NCBI GenBank assembly: GCA_002343455.1 | Contig: DDSR01000044.1 | Span: 1 to 6,957, forward strand | DNA: 6,957 bases | Direction of reading: 5' to 3' | Source of the DNA: Deltaproteobacteria bacterium UBA2385 | GTDB taxonomy: Bacteria > Myxococcota_A > UBA796 > UBA2385 | Shown: one piece after another, positions 6,865 to 6,957 of the stretch | Position numbering within the stretch: the first letter of the stretch is position 1 | Layout: the number at the start of each line of letters is the position of its first letter | Made by a program: the position numbers and the translations under genes | Notes under the pieces: model-generated | Database searches by the model: none | What the model was told of the DNA's origin: nothing | What the model saw: only the letters and a program-made list of their open reading frames with translations

Positions 6865-6957
6865 CGGGGCGTCTCGGTGGGGGGAAGCAATGGGCGGGGG
6901 GCGGGCCGCAGCGTGGACCGGCCAGCCGGGTGGACCCGTACATAGCACAGGCGGGGG

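Noticed and set aside
6148..6945. + strand open frame (265 codons) opposite the nuclease gene
   Set aside because: It is antisense to a clear PD-(D/E)XK protein, Arg/Gly-rich, and without recognisable domains.
6865..6948. Upstream extension of the nuclease gene to GTG 6948
   Set aside because: The extra 28 residues are Pro/Ala-rich with no family-like pattern, whereas the protein from ATG 6864 begins in the way I expect for relatives.
1..6957. CRISPR array, tRNA, rRNA, transposase or phage integrase
   Set aside because: I saw no regularly spaced repeats, tRNA-like cloverleaf, rRNA segment or recombinase motifs anywhere in the window.

Overview
The window is GC-rich DNA that most resembles a myxobacterium-like genome (Myxococcota). 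The evidence is a secreted multicopper oxidase with a Gly/Ser/Asp linker, many extra cysteines and a C-terminal Cys/Asp/Gly tail of the kind common in exported myxobacterial proteins, together with strong GC bias at third codon positions. This taxonomic guess is inference from protein style, not from a marker gene.

Layout. (1) Positions 2-2170, + strand: the 3' part of a multicopper oxidase gene, cut by the left window edge, with all four copper-binding motifs intact. (2) Positions 2171-2605: a gap of lower GC. It holds a decayed DUF4365-type gene on the - strand (truncated, frameshifted, candidate catalytic Lys changed to Asn), a 15-nt palindrome where its similarity ends, and a perfect 8-bp hairpin just past the stop of the next gene. 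(3) Positions 2606-6864, - strand: a three-gene cassette read right to left. It comprises a PD-(D/E)XK nuclease-like protein (279 aa), a 206-aa protein of unknown function that overlaps it by ATGA, then a 180-nt spacer and an 870-aa SMC/Rad50-like AAA_13 ATPase with a zinc-hook-like CxxC.

How they may work together. The cassette pairs a likely DNA nuclease with a RloC/PrrC-style ATPase whose C-terminal domain carries conserved Arg, Glu and His residues that could form an RNase site. The unknown 206-aa protein is translationally coupled to the nuclease. This content, beside a dead DUF4365 nuclease-like gene, looks like an anti-phage or genome-defence island inserted next to an ordinary chromosomal copper-enzyme gene. 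No part of this cassette matches a named defence system that I can identify with confidence. The defence role is inferred from gene content. The motifs are read directly from the sequence.
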